Shown here piece after piece: positions 1 through 10,400 of a stretch of 64,000 nucleotides of DNA; the first letter of the stretch is position 1, and each line of letters begins with the position of its first letter. The translations under genes and the position numbers were made by a program. The notes beneath the pieces were generated by a model. It was not told where the DNA came from, did not search any database, and saw only the letters and a program-made list of their open reading frames with translations. This DNA is from Gammaproteobacteria bacterium. GTDB lineage: Bacteria; Pseudomonadota; Gammaproteobacteria; Competibacterales; Competibacteraceae. The stretch is taken from the NCBI GenBank assembly GCA_024235095.1, contig JACKNC010000001.1, positions 2,331,501 to 2,395,500 of the forward strand, read 5' to 3'.

Positions 1-345
1 TTCCGCCGCTGGATCGGACTGGACAATGCGATCAGGACCGTCGTTTTTTCGGAGATGGGACAGAGCCTGATCCAAACCATGCGCCTAGTAGAGGAAATTG
101 CTTTCAAAAAGATGGATACGCGGCTTGCCCAGTACATACAGTCGCGACTTGTGGCCATCAGTTCCTCGGATTGCAGCCTTAGCATTACTCACGAGGCGAT
201 TGCCTCGGAACTCGGCTCTGCCCGTGAGGTGATCAGTCGGCTGCTTAAAGAATTTGAGCAGCAGGGTGCAATCGCACTAGGCCGCGGGCGCATCAAGGTG
301 TCTGACCAGACGTTGCTGCAGAAGATTGCGAAAGGAATCCGGTGA
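1..345 (+). CDS. Crp/Fnr-family transcriptional regulator, C-terminal part
   Basis: The frame is open from the first base of the window, so this is the last ~114 residues of a longer gene whose start lies upstream. The visible part is the dimerisation helix followed by a Crp-type winged helix-turn-helix: THEAIASELGSAREVISRLL matches the HTH_Crp pattern in which a TxxxIAxxLGxxRExxSRxL motif places the recognition helix, and the wing follows at GRGRIKV. The effector-binding beta-roll is outside the window, so haem, FeS, cAMP or other sensing cannot be judged. The gene ends with TGA and is followed by about 225 bp without a supportable gene before an IS701-type element. Family assignment is firm; function within the family is open. 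Confidence 0.85.
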   Translation, partial: FRRWIGLDNAIRTVVFSEMGQSLIQTMRLVEEIAFKKMDTRLAQYIQSRLVAISSSDCSLSITHEAIASELGSAREVISRLLKEFEQQGAIALGRGRIKVSDQTLLQKIAKGIR

Positions 346-1123
346 GAAAATGCAATGAGAGGATGACTGACTCATGGGGAATTCGCCCGCCGGTTCGATC
401 AAGGCACTGGACTCAAGCGACTAGATTTACCCTTGCATCTGATGGTTGGGCGCGTTTTACTGGAACAATAGACCTATTCCAAAATATGTGAACATAACTT
501 ATTGAACTTGATAGCCGTTCCTTAGGTTGCAGGGTCCAGCGACGACCAATATAATCGGATCGCCTATATTCTTAGCTCGACTTTCCCCATTAGGGGTTGA
601 GTAAGGGCCAAGAGATAACCATCCTGAAGAATCATCTTCGACCAAAAAGAGTTTCTGCGCATGGGTGGCTTACCTCCCGACGTGTTACTGATTATAAGTG
701 TGTTTGCGCCGCTGTTCACCGAGACGGTGTGGCAACGGGTGCAAGTCTTACTGGTAGGGGCGATTCTGACCCCTGGGCGGCGCACGGTGGCGGCGGTATT
801 GCGGGTGATGGGGTTGAGCGACGAGCGGCGGTTCAAGAATTACCATCGGGTGCTGAGTCGTGCGCGGTGGTCGGGAGTGGCCAGCAGCCGCATGTTACTG
901 CAGTTGTTAATCAACGCGTTTGCTCGGCGGGGACCATTGGTGATGGGACTGGATGATACGATTGAACGCCGCTGGGGCCGCAAGATTGCCGCGCGGGGCA
1001 TTTACCGGGATCCGGTACGTTCCAGTCGGGGACATTTTGTGAAAGCGAGCGGCTTGCGCTGGCTGAGTCTGATGCTGTTGGTGCCGGCCTCTTGGGCCGG
1101 GCGGGTGTGGGCACTGCCGGTTC

Positions 1124-1218
1124 TATAGTCGAACAGTTTTTGGATAGTTTGCCATGTGCTCAGGCCACTACAGTATTCCTTGCTGGAAGGGCAATCAACA
1201 TAAAACTGTTTGACTATA
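1124..1218. mobile_element. 95-bp MITE related to the neighbouring IS630-type element
   Basis: The element begins TATAGTCGAACAGTTTTT and ends AAAACTGTTTGACTATA, an inverted repeat almost identical to the ends of the IS630-type element 770 bp downstream (TATAGTCAAACAGTTTTT and AAAACTGTTTGACTATA). The interior, about 60 bp, has no open reading frame of note. It sits between TA dinucleotides, the target duplication of IS630/Tc1 elements, and its removal with one TA restores the reading frame of the interrupted IS701 transposase. It is therefore a non-autonomous derivative probably mobilised in trans by the IS630-type transposase. Confidence 0.85.
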
Positions 1219-2000
1219 ACGCTACTGTGCCCGTCCGAGCGTTATTATCGGCGCTATCAGCGCGCGCATCGACCGTTGACCGAGCGAGCACGGCAGGTGT
1301 TGCACCGGGTACAGCGCTAGTTACCGCGTCGGTCCATGGTGGTGGTGGCCGATAGCAGCTTTGCGGTGTTGGAGCTGTTGGCGGCGGTCACCTGCGAGAC
1401 GTTCAGCGTCGTAACGCGGCTGCGGTTGGATGCAGCGCTGTATGCGCCGGCACCGTCACGCGTGGCCGGTCGCGGGGGACGGCCGCGCAAAAAAGGCCAG
1501 CGTCTGCCCACACTCGCGCAGGTGGCCACCGACCCGACGACCGACTGGCAGCCTTGAACCGTGGCCCTGTGGTATGGCGAGGTCCACCGGATGGTGGAGA
1601 TCGCTTCGGGCACAGCCGTATGGTACCACGCGGGCAAACCGCCGGTGGCCGTCCGCTGGGTGCTGATCCGCGATCCCCAGCAACGCTTTGATACTCAAGC
1701 GCTGCTATGCACCGATCCCAACGCGCTGGCAGCGGATGTCGTGCGCTGGTTTGTGCGTCGCTGGTCGGTTGAGGTTACCTTCCAAGAGGCGCGAGCGCAC
1801 CTCGAGATCGAGACCCAGCGCCAGTGGTCGTGGCATGCGATCGCGCGCACCACGCCGATACTCCTCGGGTTATTCTCCCTCGTAACACTCATCGCCGATC
1901 GGCTCGTTGTCGGTTGTGCGATACCGGTACGCACCAGCGCTTGGTATCGAAAAACCCAGCCCACGTTTAGTGATGCGTTGGCGCTATAGTCAAACAGTTT

Positions 2001-2872
2001 TTATATAGTTTTGAAAACTGCCGCCAGCGCATCAAAGAGATTTTGAAAATTTCCAATAATTTTCCTCAACTTTCCCTTAAGAATAGCCCAGTAATTTTCG
2101 ATAAGATTTAAATCCGGTGAATAAGGAGGCAAAAACAGCAATCGATGACCATTGTCTTCAATGATTTCTCGTGTTTCTTCGGATTTGTGAAAACGGGCAT
2201 TATCCATCACGATCATGCAATTTTTTGGAAGCACAGGAATTAAGCATTTCTCAAGCCAGGTATTAAATATCTCGGTATCTGTATAAGATTGATAGGCGAG
2301 TGGCGCAATAATTTCATTGTTGAGTAGTCCACCCAATAAATTTAGTTTTTCAGTAGGTCTGCTTTTCCTTTCACCAAAAATAATTTCGCCCCTTGGACTC
2401 CAGCCATATTCATTTCTGATATTGTTATGAAATCCAGATTCATCCACATAAACAACTTGTTGAGATTCTTCCCCTCGGGATGCATTCGCCTCTAATTGCT
2501 GGGCAAACTCCGTCCTTTTTTGTTCATCCCTTTCTTCGTAGAGAAATTGTTTTTTTTATAGGTTATTTTTAGGGCTTTCAATCTTGCTTGAACCGATGAG
2601 GGTTTAACAGAAAAATGTTCCGCAATTTGTTTAAGGGTCGCCGAAGGATTGTTTCTAATGTAATCCGTTAAATCAGAGTCACTAAATTTTCTTGCACGAA
2701 ATTTGGTTCTTTTTTTGGGTTTAACATCCCCCGTTTGCAGATACTGACGAAGCCAACGATTCAGGGTGTCCATCCCTATTTTGAAAAGCGTAACAATATC
2801 AATTTTCGACAGGCCATTTAAGTAACTCTGTATCACTCTTGTTCTTAAATCTTCACTATACGGCTTTGACAT
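2001..2872 (-). CDS. IS630-family transposase (element A), made by -1 frameshift
   Basis: The first frame (start 2872) encodes an N-terminal helix-turn-helix domain of ~105 residues (SEDLRTRVIQSYLNGLSK, then LKQIAEHFSVKPSSVQARL). The second frame, entered by a -1 shift at 2549-2555, encodes the DDE catalytic domain: VYVDESGFHNN (first Asp), MIVMDNARFHKS (second Asp) and LPPYSPDLNLIENYWAILK (Glu). The linking frame reads KKQFLYEERDEQKRTEFAQQ without a stop, as expected for an OrfAB fusion. The joined protein would be about 290 residues, normal for the family. Nothing in the catalytic residues suggests inactivation, so the element may be functional. Confidence 0.88.
2549..2555 (-). other. Programmed -1 frameshift heptamer A AAA AAC
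   Basis: On the minus strand the codons read TAT AAA AAA AAC, which contains the classical X XXY YYZ slippery heptamer A AAA AAC in the correct phase. A -1 slip here joins the HTH-containing first frame of the IS630-type transposase to the DDE-containing second frame with no intervening stop. No downstream stimulatory stem-loop or upstream Shine-Dalgarno-like spacer was confirmed by eye. Confidence 0.75.
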
Positions 2873-3053
2873 TACAGTACTCCTTATTGAGCTAACTTCT
2901 TCATTATATATTAACTAATAAAAAACTGTTTGACTATAGTACGCCGCCACCTCTGGAGTACCCAATATTTTTCCAGGTCACGGCCAAAGACTGACGTGAA
3001 AAACCGTTAGACCTATTACCGACGCACTTTATCGAGTTGTTGTGCTATGCCCA

Positions 3054-4228
3054 CTAGTGGGCTGACACAGAAGTTTTGACAGGTTCAGAGGTTTCTAGGT
3101 CCACCGGGGTTTCAGAAGATTTCAAGGGAGGATAGAGGCGCTTGAGTTTGACCCGGGCCAAGTCGGTGCCGAACTGCCAGTGGATTTTGGTCTGACGTAG
3201 GTTGCGTGGGCCTTGCCAAGCGGCGATTTCCTTCCGCAAAGTTTCGAGGTTCGCAATGCGGCGATTCAAACACTGGCCGGCGAGAACAGCGAACTCACAT
3301 TCCGCCATATTGAGCCAACTGCCATGCTTGGGGGTGTAATGAAATTCGAGCTTGCGGGTGATCCGGCGGGCTTCCTCTGGAGAAAAGACACTATACAAGG
3401 CCGCAGGAGTGTGGGTATTGAGGTTATCCACGACCAACCGGATTCGCTCCGCCTTCGGAAAGTACACATCAACGAGTTGCTGCATTTGCTGGGCAAAATC
3501 GCGTTTGGTGCGCTGTTTCGTGACATTAACATGACGCCACCCGCGCAAGGGTTGTACGAATAGAAATAAATTGGCGGTGCCTTCGCGTTTGTATTCACAG
3601 TCATAGCGCGCCGGTTGACCCGGGCGGGCGGGTTGAGGACAGCGGGTTTCGCTGGTCAATTGCACCGGACTTTCATCGAAGCACACTTGGGGGTATTGAG
3701 GATCATCGGGTTCGGCGTACAGGTCCAACACATCCTCCATATGCCAAACATAATCGGGACTGACACTGGGAATACACCATTCTTGACGTTGCCAGGGTTT
3801 GAGGTCGTTTTTTTAAGGATGCGCCGCACACTCTCACGGGAAATGGCTTCGATGGGCCGGAGTTCCATGAAGCGGTCCGCTAACAATTGGAGAGTCCACT
3901 GACAACGGCCAGCGGGCGGGGTACTACAGGCCAAGGCGACCAGAAAGGCGGCCTGTTTGCCGGTCAAGGCCGGGGGCAAACCGACTCGTGGCCGCTCGCT
4001 TAACGCCGCCAGCAACCCTTCGTCGACAAACCGTTGACGGGTACGATGAACGGTCGAAATCCCCAAGTGAAGGCTTTGGGCAATGGCCTCATCCGTCGCC
4101 CCTTCCGCAGCCTGCAGCAACACATGGGCACGGGCAACCTTGCGCGCCGCTGCCTTGCCTTTATGAATGACCTTCAGCAGGTCTTCCCGCTCCTCTTCAG
4201 TTAGATCAACCAGATACTTGTGGGCCAT
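3054..4228 (-). CDS. IS630-family transposase (element B, copy 1), two frames
   Basis: Translation starts at the ATG at 4228, preceded by a strong AGGAGG; a longer upstream frame exists but lacks this support. The first frame carries the homeodomain-like HTH (DEAIAQSLHLGISTVHRTRQ) and a winged second HTH (SRESVRRILKK). At a run of seven A (3808-3814 in the plus-strand T run) a -1 shift leads into NDLKPWQRQEWCIPSVSPDY and then the DDE domain: VCFDESPVQL (Asp), LVVDNLNTHT (Asp) and HYTPKHGSWLNMAECEF (Glu). The final TAG stop is completed by the flanking TA target copy plus the next base, so the stop lies partly outside the IS. The identical shift point in copy 2 argues for programmed slippage, not decay. 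Confidence 0.88.
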
Positions 4229-4299
4229 GGTGATTCCTCCTGTTGATCTCAACCATAGGGCACCCACCGCTACCTGTCAAAACTTCTGTGTCAGCCCAC
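3057..4299 (-). mobile_element. IS630-family insertion sequence (element B), copy 1
   Basis: Ends are a long inverted repeat beginning GTGGGCTGACACAGAAGT and continuing TTTGACAGGT, seen in reverse at the other end. The 1243-bp unit lies between TA dinucleotides and is inserted 14 bp inside the right end of the IS701 element, immediately after its terminal CYAH codons. An equally long copy with identical predicted proteins lies at 24503-25745 in the opposite orientation. Confidence 0.92.
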
Positions 4300-4440
4300 T
4301 AGTGGGGAAAGTCGAACTTAGAGTGAAGACCGGTGCATCATCTACGCAGCGAGATCGATCGCTCCAGGGCGGGTACGGCATCCGGTCTCCTTAGGGGGGC
4401 TGTCCTGTCATGAACAGCTTCAACAAAAGCATAATACAAG

Positions 4441-4471
4441 GGCGGGTTAGAGCGTCAGCCCGTAACCCGCC
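4441..4471 (-). terminator. Hairpin downstream of the TpsA-like gene
   Basis: A perfect 9-bp inverted repeat, GGCGGGTTA and TAACCCGCC, with a 13-nt loop lies about 20 bp beyond the stop codon of the leftward gene at 4491. On the minus strand it is followed by a moderately T-rich stretch, so it may serve as a terminator. It could equally be a dispersed palindromic repeat. Confidence 0.5.
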
Positions 4472-4490
4472 GATTCGGTTGTGGGGGAGT

Positions 4491-7250
4491 TTAGCGGTCG
4501 CCGAATCCCATTCTTTCAGCGCCGGGGAGTTCAGCGGCGCGTGGCGCAGGTTGTGGCCCTTCTGCGGTTCCCGAATCACAGCGGCTGGTTATGACTGACA
4601 ATGGCCGATCAGGCGCTGGCGGCAAAGCGCCGCGTCCCTGCATAATGAAGTGGCTGCGTTCATCCGCATCACTCACGCTACAACGAGGGCTAATCTGACT
4701 GGAAATATCGAGGTAGGCGCCGTTGAGCGTGACCAGACTACCGCTAATATCAGTCGTCGGTGCATTGAGTTCGACTGTACCGTCATTCCCTTCGATGCGC
4801 GAGGAAGCATTGAGGACATCCTGAACGTCGGGAGCATCATGCAGGAACACCTCAGCATTGACGAGGATGTTACCACCACGCCCCTGATTTGCTTGCGCGC
4901 TTATGCGACTACCGTTCAAGGCGACGGCATTGATACTGTTGACTGTGACGTTGCCGCCATCGCTTAAATCCTTGCCTTGCACGAAGCTACTGATTTCGCT
5001 GCCATCAAGCAACTTCAGATGATTGGCGTAAATGGTGATGACGCCGCCGGTGGTTTTTTGAGCATTGCCGCTAATGCGCCCACTCTGCAGGGTCAGACTG
5101 GGCGTCGTGACCGTAATGGCGCCGGCCTGACCGGTCGCATGATCCTCGGCGCTGGCGTACAGACCCGCGTAAGCTTCGTTGTTGCGCCCCGCAATGAATA
5201 CGGCCTCGCGGGCATTGATGGTGATGTTGCCGCTATCCCCGGCGCTAAACGTGGCTGTGGCGATTTGCCCACCCTCGGTCAAAGCCAGTCGAGGGGTGGT
5301 TACTATGATGTTGCCGCCATTGTTGCTGGAACCCGGTTCGGCGGTGGCAGATAAATCCGAATCAGCAATCGTGACTTCAGCACTCGCGTTGACCGTGATA
5401 TCGCCGCCGCGTCCGGCGCTGGTCGTGGCTGTAGTGATCTGCCCACCCTCATTCAGCATGAGTCGTGGAGTCGTGATCGTGATCGAACCCGCATCGCCAG
5501 CAAGATCTTTACGAGCAGGTATAGCGCTGGCGGAGAGGCTGGAGGCGTTACGGTCACTGTACCCGGCGACGGTCACCGCTTCCTGGGCATTGATCACCAG
5601 ATCGCTGCCGTGACCGTCTCCACGGGTGATCGCCACGATTTGCGCGCCGCCGGTTACAGTCAGGGTGTCGACGTTCAATACTATCGAATCCGTAGCATCC
5701 ATGTTTCTGGTGACGTTGCGAATAACGCCGTTGCCGGTGAGGGTCAGGTGCGGCGTTGTGACCTGAATGCTTCCCGCTGCGCCGTTGGAGCGATCCACAT
5801 CTTTGGCGCTGGCGGACAGCCCAGTGTAAGTTGCCGCTGCATCGCTGCCGGTGATGAGGACGGCTTGCCGGGCCGTAATGCGAATCGCGCCACCGCGTAA
5901 CGCGCTCTCATTGTCAACGGTAATCACGCCACCCTCACTCAGATTCAGGGTATCAACGTCCAGGATAATCACGCCGGGTTGCCCACCGATCAGACTCCGC
6001 GAGTTGCTTTGCATCGAACCTTGCCGGGTGATTGTGACGACCGGGGCCGTGACCTTGATCGTTCCGGCTTGGCTCACGCTGGACGCACGCGCCAAGGTGT
6101 CCGCGAACAGGCTGGAAGGATCGTTATCGGGACCGATTCCGGCGAGGGTCACCGCCTCGCGGGCATTGACGGTGATATCGCCGCTGTTCCCCTGGGCATC
6201 GAACCAGGCCGCAGAGGACACAAAAGCGCCGTCGTTCAGCGTCAACGCGCCTACATCCAGCGTGACCACGCCGCCATTCCCTTGATCCAGCGTGACGGCG
6301 GTCAACCGTGAACCCTGCTCGAACTGCATGGCTCCGTTTAGGGCGACATGGATTTCCCCCGCGTTCCGGTCGCTGTAGGTGTCGCTGAAAACCCAACCGC
6401 CCTGGTTGAGCCATTGCCCGCCTCGAATGAAAAGGGTTCCGCCGCCCGCGCCGCTGACATCAAGGTTGCCCAGTTCAACATCCTGAAAGGTTCCGACCGC
6501 GTCGACATGTGGGCGCACCGTTCCGTCATGTTGTAGCTGGAAAGTTCCCAAGGCGCTAAAGCCACGCAACTCCAGACCGTTCAGCGTGGGCGTCACCTCT
6601 CCGGGAGAACCGACCGTGGCGATATTGATGCGTCCCACCGGAGCGTACAGCGTTCCGTTAGCGATGGTGAGATCGCCGCCGATCAGCGACAGGGTTTGCC
6701 CCTGCGGAACTTCCAGGAAACTACCTTTGATAGTGATGGGTGCAGGCGTATCGCTGAGAAACCCGAAGGCTTCCACCGGCGCGACAGTCAACAGGCTGTT
6801 GGCGGGAGTGCGGGCGTCAAATTGGCCACCATCGCTCAGGCGCAACGTATCGGCGGTGCTGAGATGCACCGATCCGGGTACATCCAGCCGGGCGTTTTTG
6901 CCGAACAAGACACCGGCAGGATTGAGCAGATACAGGCTTGCGCCAGGAATGGTGGAGCGCAAGGTTCCGTCAATTTGCGAGACCTGGCCGCCCGTGACCC
7001 GGCCAATGATGTTGTTCACCGAAGCCGGGCCGCTGAAAGTCGCGCTGGCCCCGGTTGGGATGGAGAATGTCCCGAAACTGTGGAACAGGTTGCCACCGAC
7101 CTGCTGGCCGAGATCGGCGGTGATGGCGTAGTCTGGCCCCGGCAAAGCGCCTGCTTGGCCCAGTGTGCCATCCAGTGTCACTTGCGCCGGGAGGCTGCCG
7201 GCGTAAATGGTTAATGCCAGCGCCCAGCGCCACAGCTTGAATTGCATCAT
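4491..7250 (-). CDS. TpsA-like filamentous haemagglutinin (two-partner secretion exoprotein)
   Basis: A 919-residue secreted protein. A signal peptide (about 1-22, ending LPAQ) precedes a TPS secretion domain (about 23-290), recognised by ITADLGQQVGGNLFHSFGTF, the NNIIGRVTGG block and LYLLNPAGVLFG, which matches the conserved N-P-x-G-x-x-F-G region of haemagglutinin N-termini. The rest is repetitive right-handed beta-helix (recurring GNGG, LNVDTLxLxxGG and GxxGxITVxxP units). The C-terminus has two cysteines (PRCSVSD and TSRCDSG) separated by GRGALPPAP, a tail common in this type of haemagglutinin-like protein. TpsA proteins cross the outer membrane through a partner TpsB pore and act as adhesins or contact toxins. 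No TpsB gene is present in the window. No toxin domain is visible. Start is one of two adjacent ATGs. Confidence 0.88.
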   Translation of the reverse strand: MMQFKLWRWALALTIYAGSLPAQVTLDGTLGQAGALPGPDYAITADLGQQVGGNLFHSFGTFSIPTGASATFSGPASVNNIIGRVTGGQVSQIDGTLRSTIPGASLYLLNPAGVLFGKNARLDVPGSVHLSTADTLRLSDGGQFDARTPANSLLTVAPVEAFGFLSDTPAPITIKGSFLEVPQGQTLSLIGGDLTIANGTLYAPVGRINIATVGSPGEVTPTLNGLELRGFSALGTFQLQHDGTVRPHVDAVGTFQDVELGNLDVSGAGGGTLFIRGGQWLNQGGWVFSDTYSDRNAGEIHVALNGAMQFEQGSRLTAVTLDQGNGGVVTLDVGALTLNDGAFVSSAAWFDAQGNSGDITVNAREAVTLAGIGPDNDPSSLFADTLARASSVSQAGTIKVTAPVVTITRQGSMQSNSRSLIGGQPGVIILDVDTLNLSEGGVITVDNESALRGGAIRITARQAVLITGSDAAATYTGLSASAKDVDRSNGAAGSIQVTTPHLTLTGNGVIRNVTRNMDATDSIVLNVDTLTVTGGAQIVAITRGDGHGSDLVINAQEAVTVAGYSDRNASSLSASAIPARKDLAGDAGSITITTPRLMLNEGGQITTATTSAGRGGDITVNASAEVTIADSDLSATAEPGSSNNGGNIIVTTPRLALTEGGQIATATFSAGDSGNITINAREAVFIAGRNNEAYAGLYASAEDHATGQAGAITVTTPSLTLQSGRISGNAQKTTGGVITIYANHLKLLDGSEISSFVQGKDLSDGGNVTVNSINAVALNGSRISAQANQGRGGNILVNAEVFLHDAPDVQDVLNASSRIEGNDGTVELNAPTTDISGSLVTLNGAYLDISSQISPRCSVSDADERSHFIMQGRGALPPAPDRPLSVITSRCDSGTAEGPQPAPRAAELPGAERMGFGDR

Positions 7251-7446
7251 CTTTTATCCCCTGATTCCACAGCTATTAGTTTAGCATCCAAAATTCGCTT
7301 CAGGCTGGGCCTCTACTCGTCTTTTATCAGTTCTTATACTATACATAACGCTGACATATCGCAAAGAGGAGACTGCAAAGGAAGTTGCAAAAACAGTAGT
7401 TGCAATTGCAGGTAATTCCTACTTATTTTCGTACAAGGATTCCAAT

Positions 7447-10400
7447 ATGAAACCACATTTTTGGTACTGGTTAGTTGTGCGTAATGGACGGGCCAAAGCT
7501 ATTGGCTTTTTCCTGATGCTGGCGCTGAACCTCTCCGTCGCCCAGGCCGCCACATTTACCGTCACCAGCCTCAACGACAGCGGCGCGGGTTCGCTGCGCA
7601 AGGCAGTCCTCGACGCCAATGCGGCTCCAGGCAATGACACGATTGCGTTTCAATCGGGCTTGACAGGGACGATTGTCCTGACCAGTGGGGAAATCGCGAT
7701 CACCGACCGGGTTGCCATCAATGGTCCGGGGGCCAATGTCCTGGCGGTCAGCGGCAACCAGGCTTCGCGGGTTTTCAAGGTCTCCGGCTTGGGGGTGACG
7801 CTTCAAGGTTTAACGATTAAAGCAGGTAAGGTCAACAACGACTACGGCGGCGGGATTGACAACTCTGGCTTCCTGACGCTCAACAACATGACCCTGTCGG
7901 ATAATGCTGCCGGTTACGGCGGCGGCGGAATTAACAACACCGGCTCCCTGACGCTCAGCAACATCATTCTGTCAGGCAATTCGGCCAACAACGGGAGCGG
8001 CACCGGCAACGGCGGCGGGATTTTCAACTGGGGTTCGTTGACCGCCACTCGTCTCACTCTATCGGATAACTCGGCCTATGGCTACGGCGGTGGGATTTAT
8101 AACCAGGTGAGTGGCAGTGATGTTACGGTGACGATCGACAACAGCCTGTTGACCACCAATCAGGGTTCTCTAGGTGGCGGCATTGGTAACATGGGCGGCA
8201 GCATCATGATCGTCAGTAACAGCACTCTGTCCGGCAATCAGGCCACCGTCTATGGTGGTGGGATTCTCAACGGGGCTACACTCACTGTGAGCAACAGCAC
8301 CCTGTCCGATAATGGAGCTTCTCAAGGCGGTGGGATTGCCAACTGGGGTTCGTCGGACGCTACTCTGACCGTGAACAACAGCACACTATCTGGCAATCTG
8401 GCCAGCGAGGAGGGCGGCGGGATTTCCAACCTGGCAGCAGCCTTCGTGACCCTGAGCAACAATACGCTATCGGGCAATGCCGCCCTCATCAGTGGTGGCG
8501 GCATTCAAAATCACAGCGACATCATAACCTTGGGCAATAACCTGGTGGTGGGTAACGCCGCGTCCACCGGCAAGAACATTAACCTGGCAGGTGGGGAAAT
8601 TACCTCTCAAGGCTATAACCTGTTGGGCGAAAACGGCGTTCCAGGTGTTTCCGGCTTTACCCCAGCGGCCAACGATCTCGTTTTAGCCGGTTCGGTCAGC
8701 ACCGCTATTGGCCCCTTGGCGGACAACGGCGGTTCCACGCAAACCCATGCTCTGGTCGCGGGCAGTCTGGCGATTAATGCCGGTAACAATGCGCTCATTC
8801 CCACTGGCGTCACCACCGATCAGCGCGGTGCAGGCTTTCCGCGCATCGTCGGCGGCACGGTGGACATCGGCGCGGTGGAAGGTGCGGGCGGCGGTAGTGG
8901 CGGTGCGACCTTCACCGTCACGGCCAGCGCCGGGGCGGGCGGCGCAATCAGTCCCGCTTCGGCAACCGTCAACAACGGCGCGACCGCAACCTTTACCGTC
9001 ACCCCCAATACGGGCTACGCAGCGGATGTCACGGGCTGTAGTGGAACTCTCGCGGGCAACATCTACACCACCGGCCCGATCACTGCTAATTGCATGATCA
9101 GCGCCAGTTTCCACCCCAACACCAGCGCCTTCACCGTCACCGCCAGCGCCGGTCCGAACGGGGTCGTCAGTCCCGCCACGCAGAGCATTGCCCCCGGTGC
9201 GACCGCCACGTTCACCGTTACCCCCAACACCGGCTATGTCGCCACCGTCGCCGGTTGTAATGGCAGCCTTACTAGCGCCACCTACACCACTGGCCCGATC
9301 ACAGCCCCCTGCACAGTGGTCGCGGCATTCAGCCCAACCGCCGCCGCCAGTGCTCCAACCATCACAACCTCCGTGCTGCCCGACGCCATCGTGGGTGTAC
9401 CCTACGCCGCAGTGTTAACCGCCATTGGCGGCCAATATCCCTACACCTACACTGCAACAGATCTGCCGCCCGGCCTGACGCTGACGACCGAGGGGATTCT
9501 CCGCGGCACGCCCACCACCGGTGGCGCTTTTGCCGTGGCCGCCACCGTGACCGACGCCCTCGGGCATCGGGGTTCCCGCGGTTATGTGGTGACAGCCAGC
9601 GCCGGGTTGTCCCTGGTCACCGCGAATTTACCCGACGCCCTGGTCAATATCCCCTACACGCAGACGCTCGCTGCCGTCGGCGGGCAACCCTCCTACGTTT
9701 TTACGGCGTCGGGTTTGCCGACGGGTCTGAGTCTCACCCCGTCCGGTGTGCTGAGTGGGACACCGGTCGAACGCGGTGTAGCTGCGGTGCAACTGACGGT
9801 CACCGACACCTTCAACCAGCAGTCCACGAAGAACGCGGTTCTCACGGTTCGTGACTTCACCTTCACCGAACCCAACCCGGAACAACCGGACGAAAACATC
9901 AGCGGTGCCGCGGAATCCTGCCCGACGGCGAATATCGCAACGCGCACCCTGAAGCTGGGCGATCCTGGCGCACCCACTACCGGCCCTGACGGCGTGACGC
10001 TGCCTTACGGCCTGCTGGAAATCACCGTCACCGGCTGTGAACCCGGTCAAACTGTGCTGGCTCTGACCACCGTGTACCCGGAACCCCTACCTCCAGATGC
10101 GCAATACTGGAAATACGGTCGCACCCACGATAACGCCGAACCCCACTGGTACGTGCTACCCGGCGCGATCATTGAAGGTAACGCGATTACCCTGTTGATC
10201 GTCGACGGTGACATCGGCGATGCCGATCTGGCGGTTGATGGCAACATCCTCGATCCGGGCGGCCCTGGCATTACGCTCAACACCATTGACGGTGCCGTCC
10301 CCGCGGTCCTGCCGATTAGCGAACCCTACCGCGCTGACTTCCAGGCCCGCTGCAACGCAGGCGCCTGCCCCGCCGGTTCGGTTTATGACTGGAGTTTGGC

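Larger units (their letters stand above)
1985..2938 (-). mobile_element. IS630-family insertion sequence (element A)
   Basis: Terminal inverted repeats TATAGTCAAACAGTTTTT / AAAAACTGTTTGACTATA bound a 954-bp unit including both flanking TA target copies. It contains one transposase gene on the minus strand split over two frames. It interrupts the IS701 transposase at a TA; excision in silico joins DALAL to VRRHLW in the same frame. Base composition is markedly more AT-rich than the flanks, which points to a recent arrival from a different genomic background. Confidence 0.9.
661..3057 (+). pseudogene. IS701-family DDE transposase, inactivated
   Basis: The N-terminal 150 residues contain the IS701/DDE_5-type signature GLDDTIERRWG and RDPVRSSRGHFV. 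Reading stops at the MITE at 1124. If the MITE is removed with one TA, the frame runs on through WALPVLTLLCPSERYYRR, a TAG stop at 1317, MVVVADSSFAVLELL, a TGA at 1555, then the WFVRRWSVEVTFQE block typical of the C-terminal catalytic part. It is broken again by the IS630-type element at 1985; after that is removed the frame continues ALVRRHLWSTQ and, with a frameshift near 3009, ends LLPTHFIELLCYAH. Two nonsense codons, one frameshift and two insertions make it inactive. Confidence in the family is high because the reconstructed protein is collinear end to end. Confidence 0.88.
576..4316 (+). mobile_element. IS701-family insertion sequence, degenerate, carrying three nested insertions
   Basis: The ends are imperfect inverted repeats: TCGACTTTCCCC at the left (from 577), and at the right its complement GGGGAAAGTCGA (to 4315), with similarity continuing inward to CATTAG/CACTAG. 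A CTTAG direct repeat flanks the element (571-575 and 4317-4321), consistent with the short YTAR-type target duplication known for IS701. Removing the three internal elements and one TA copy of each leaves about 1451 bp, a normal IS701 size. The inserts are a 95-bp MITE at 1124, an IS630-type IS at 1985 and another IS630-type IS at 3057. The boundary is uncertain by a base or so because the terminal bases can be aligned in more than one way. Confidence 0.8.
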
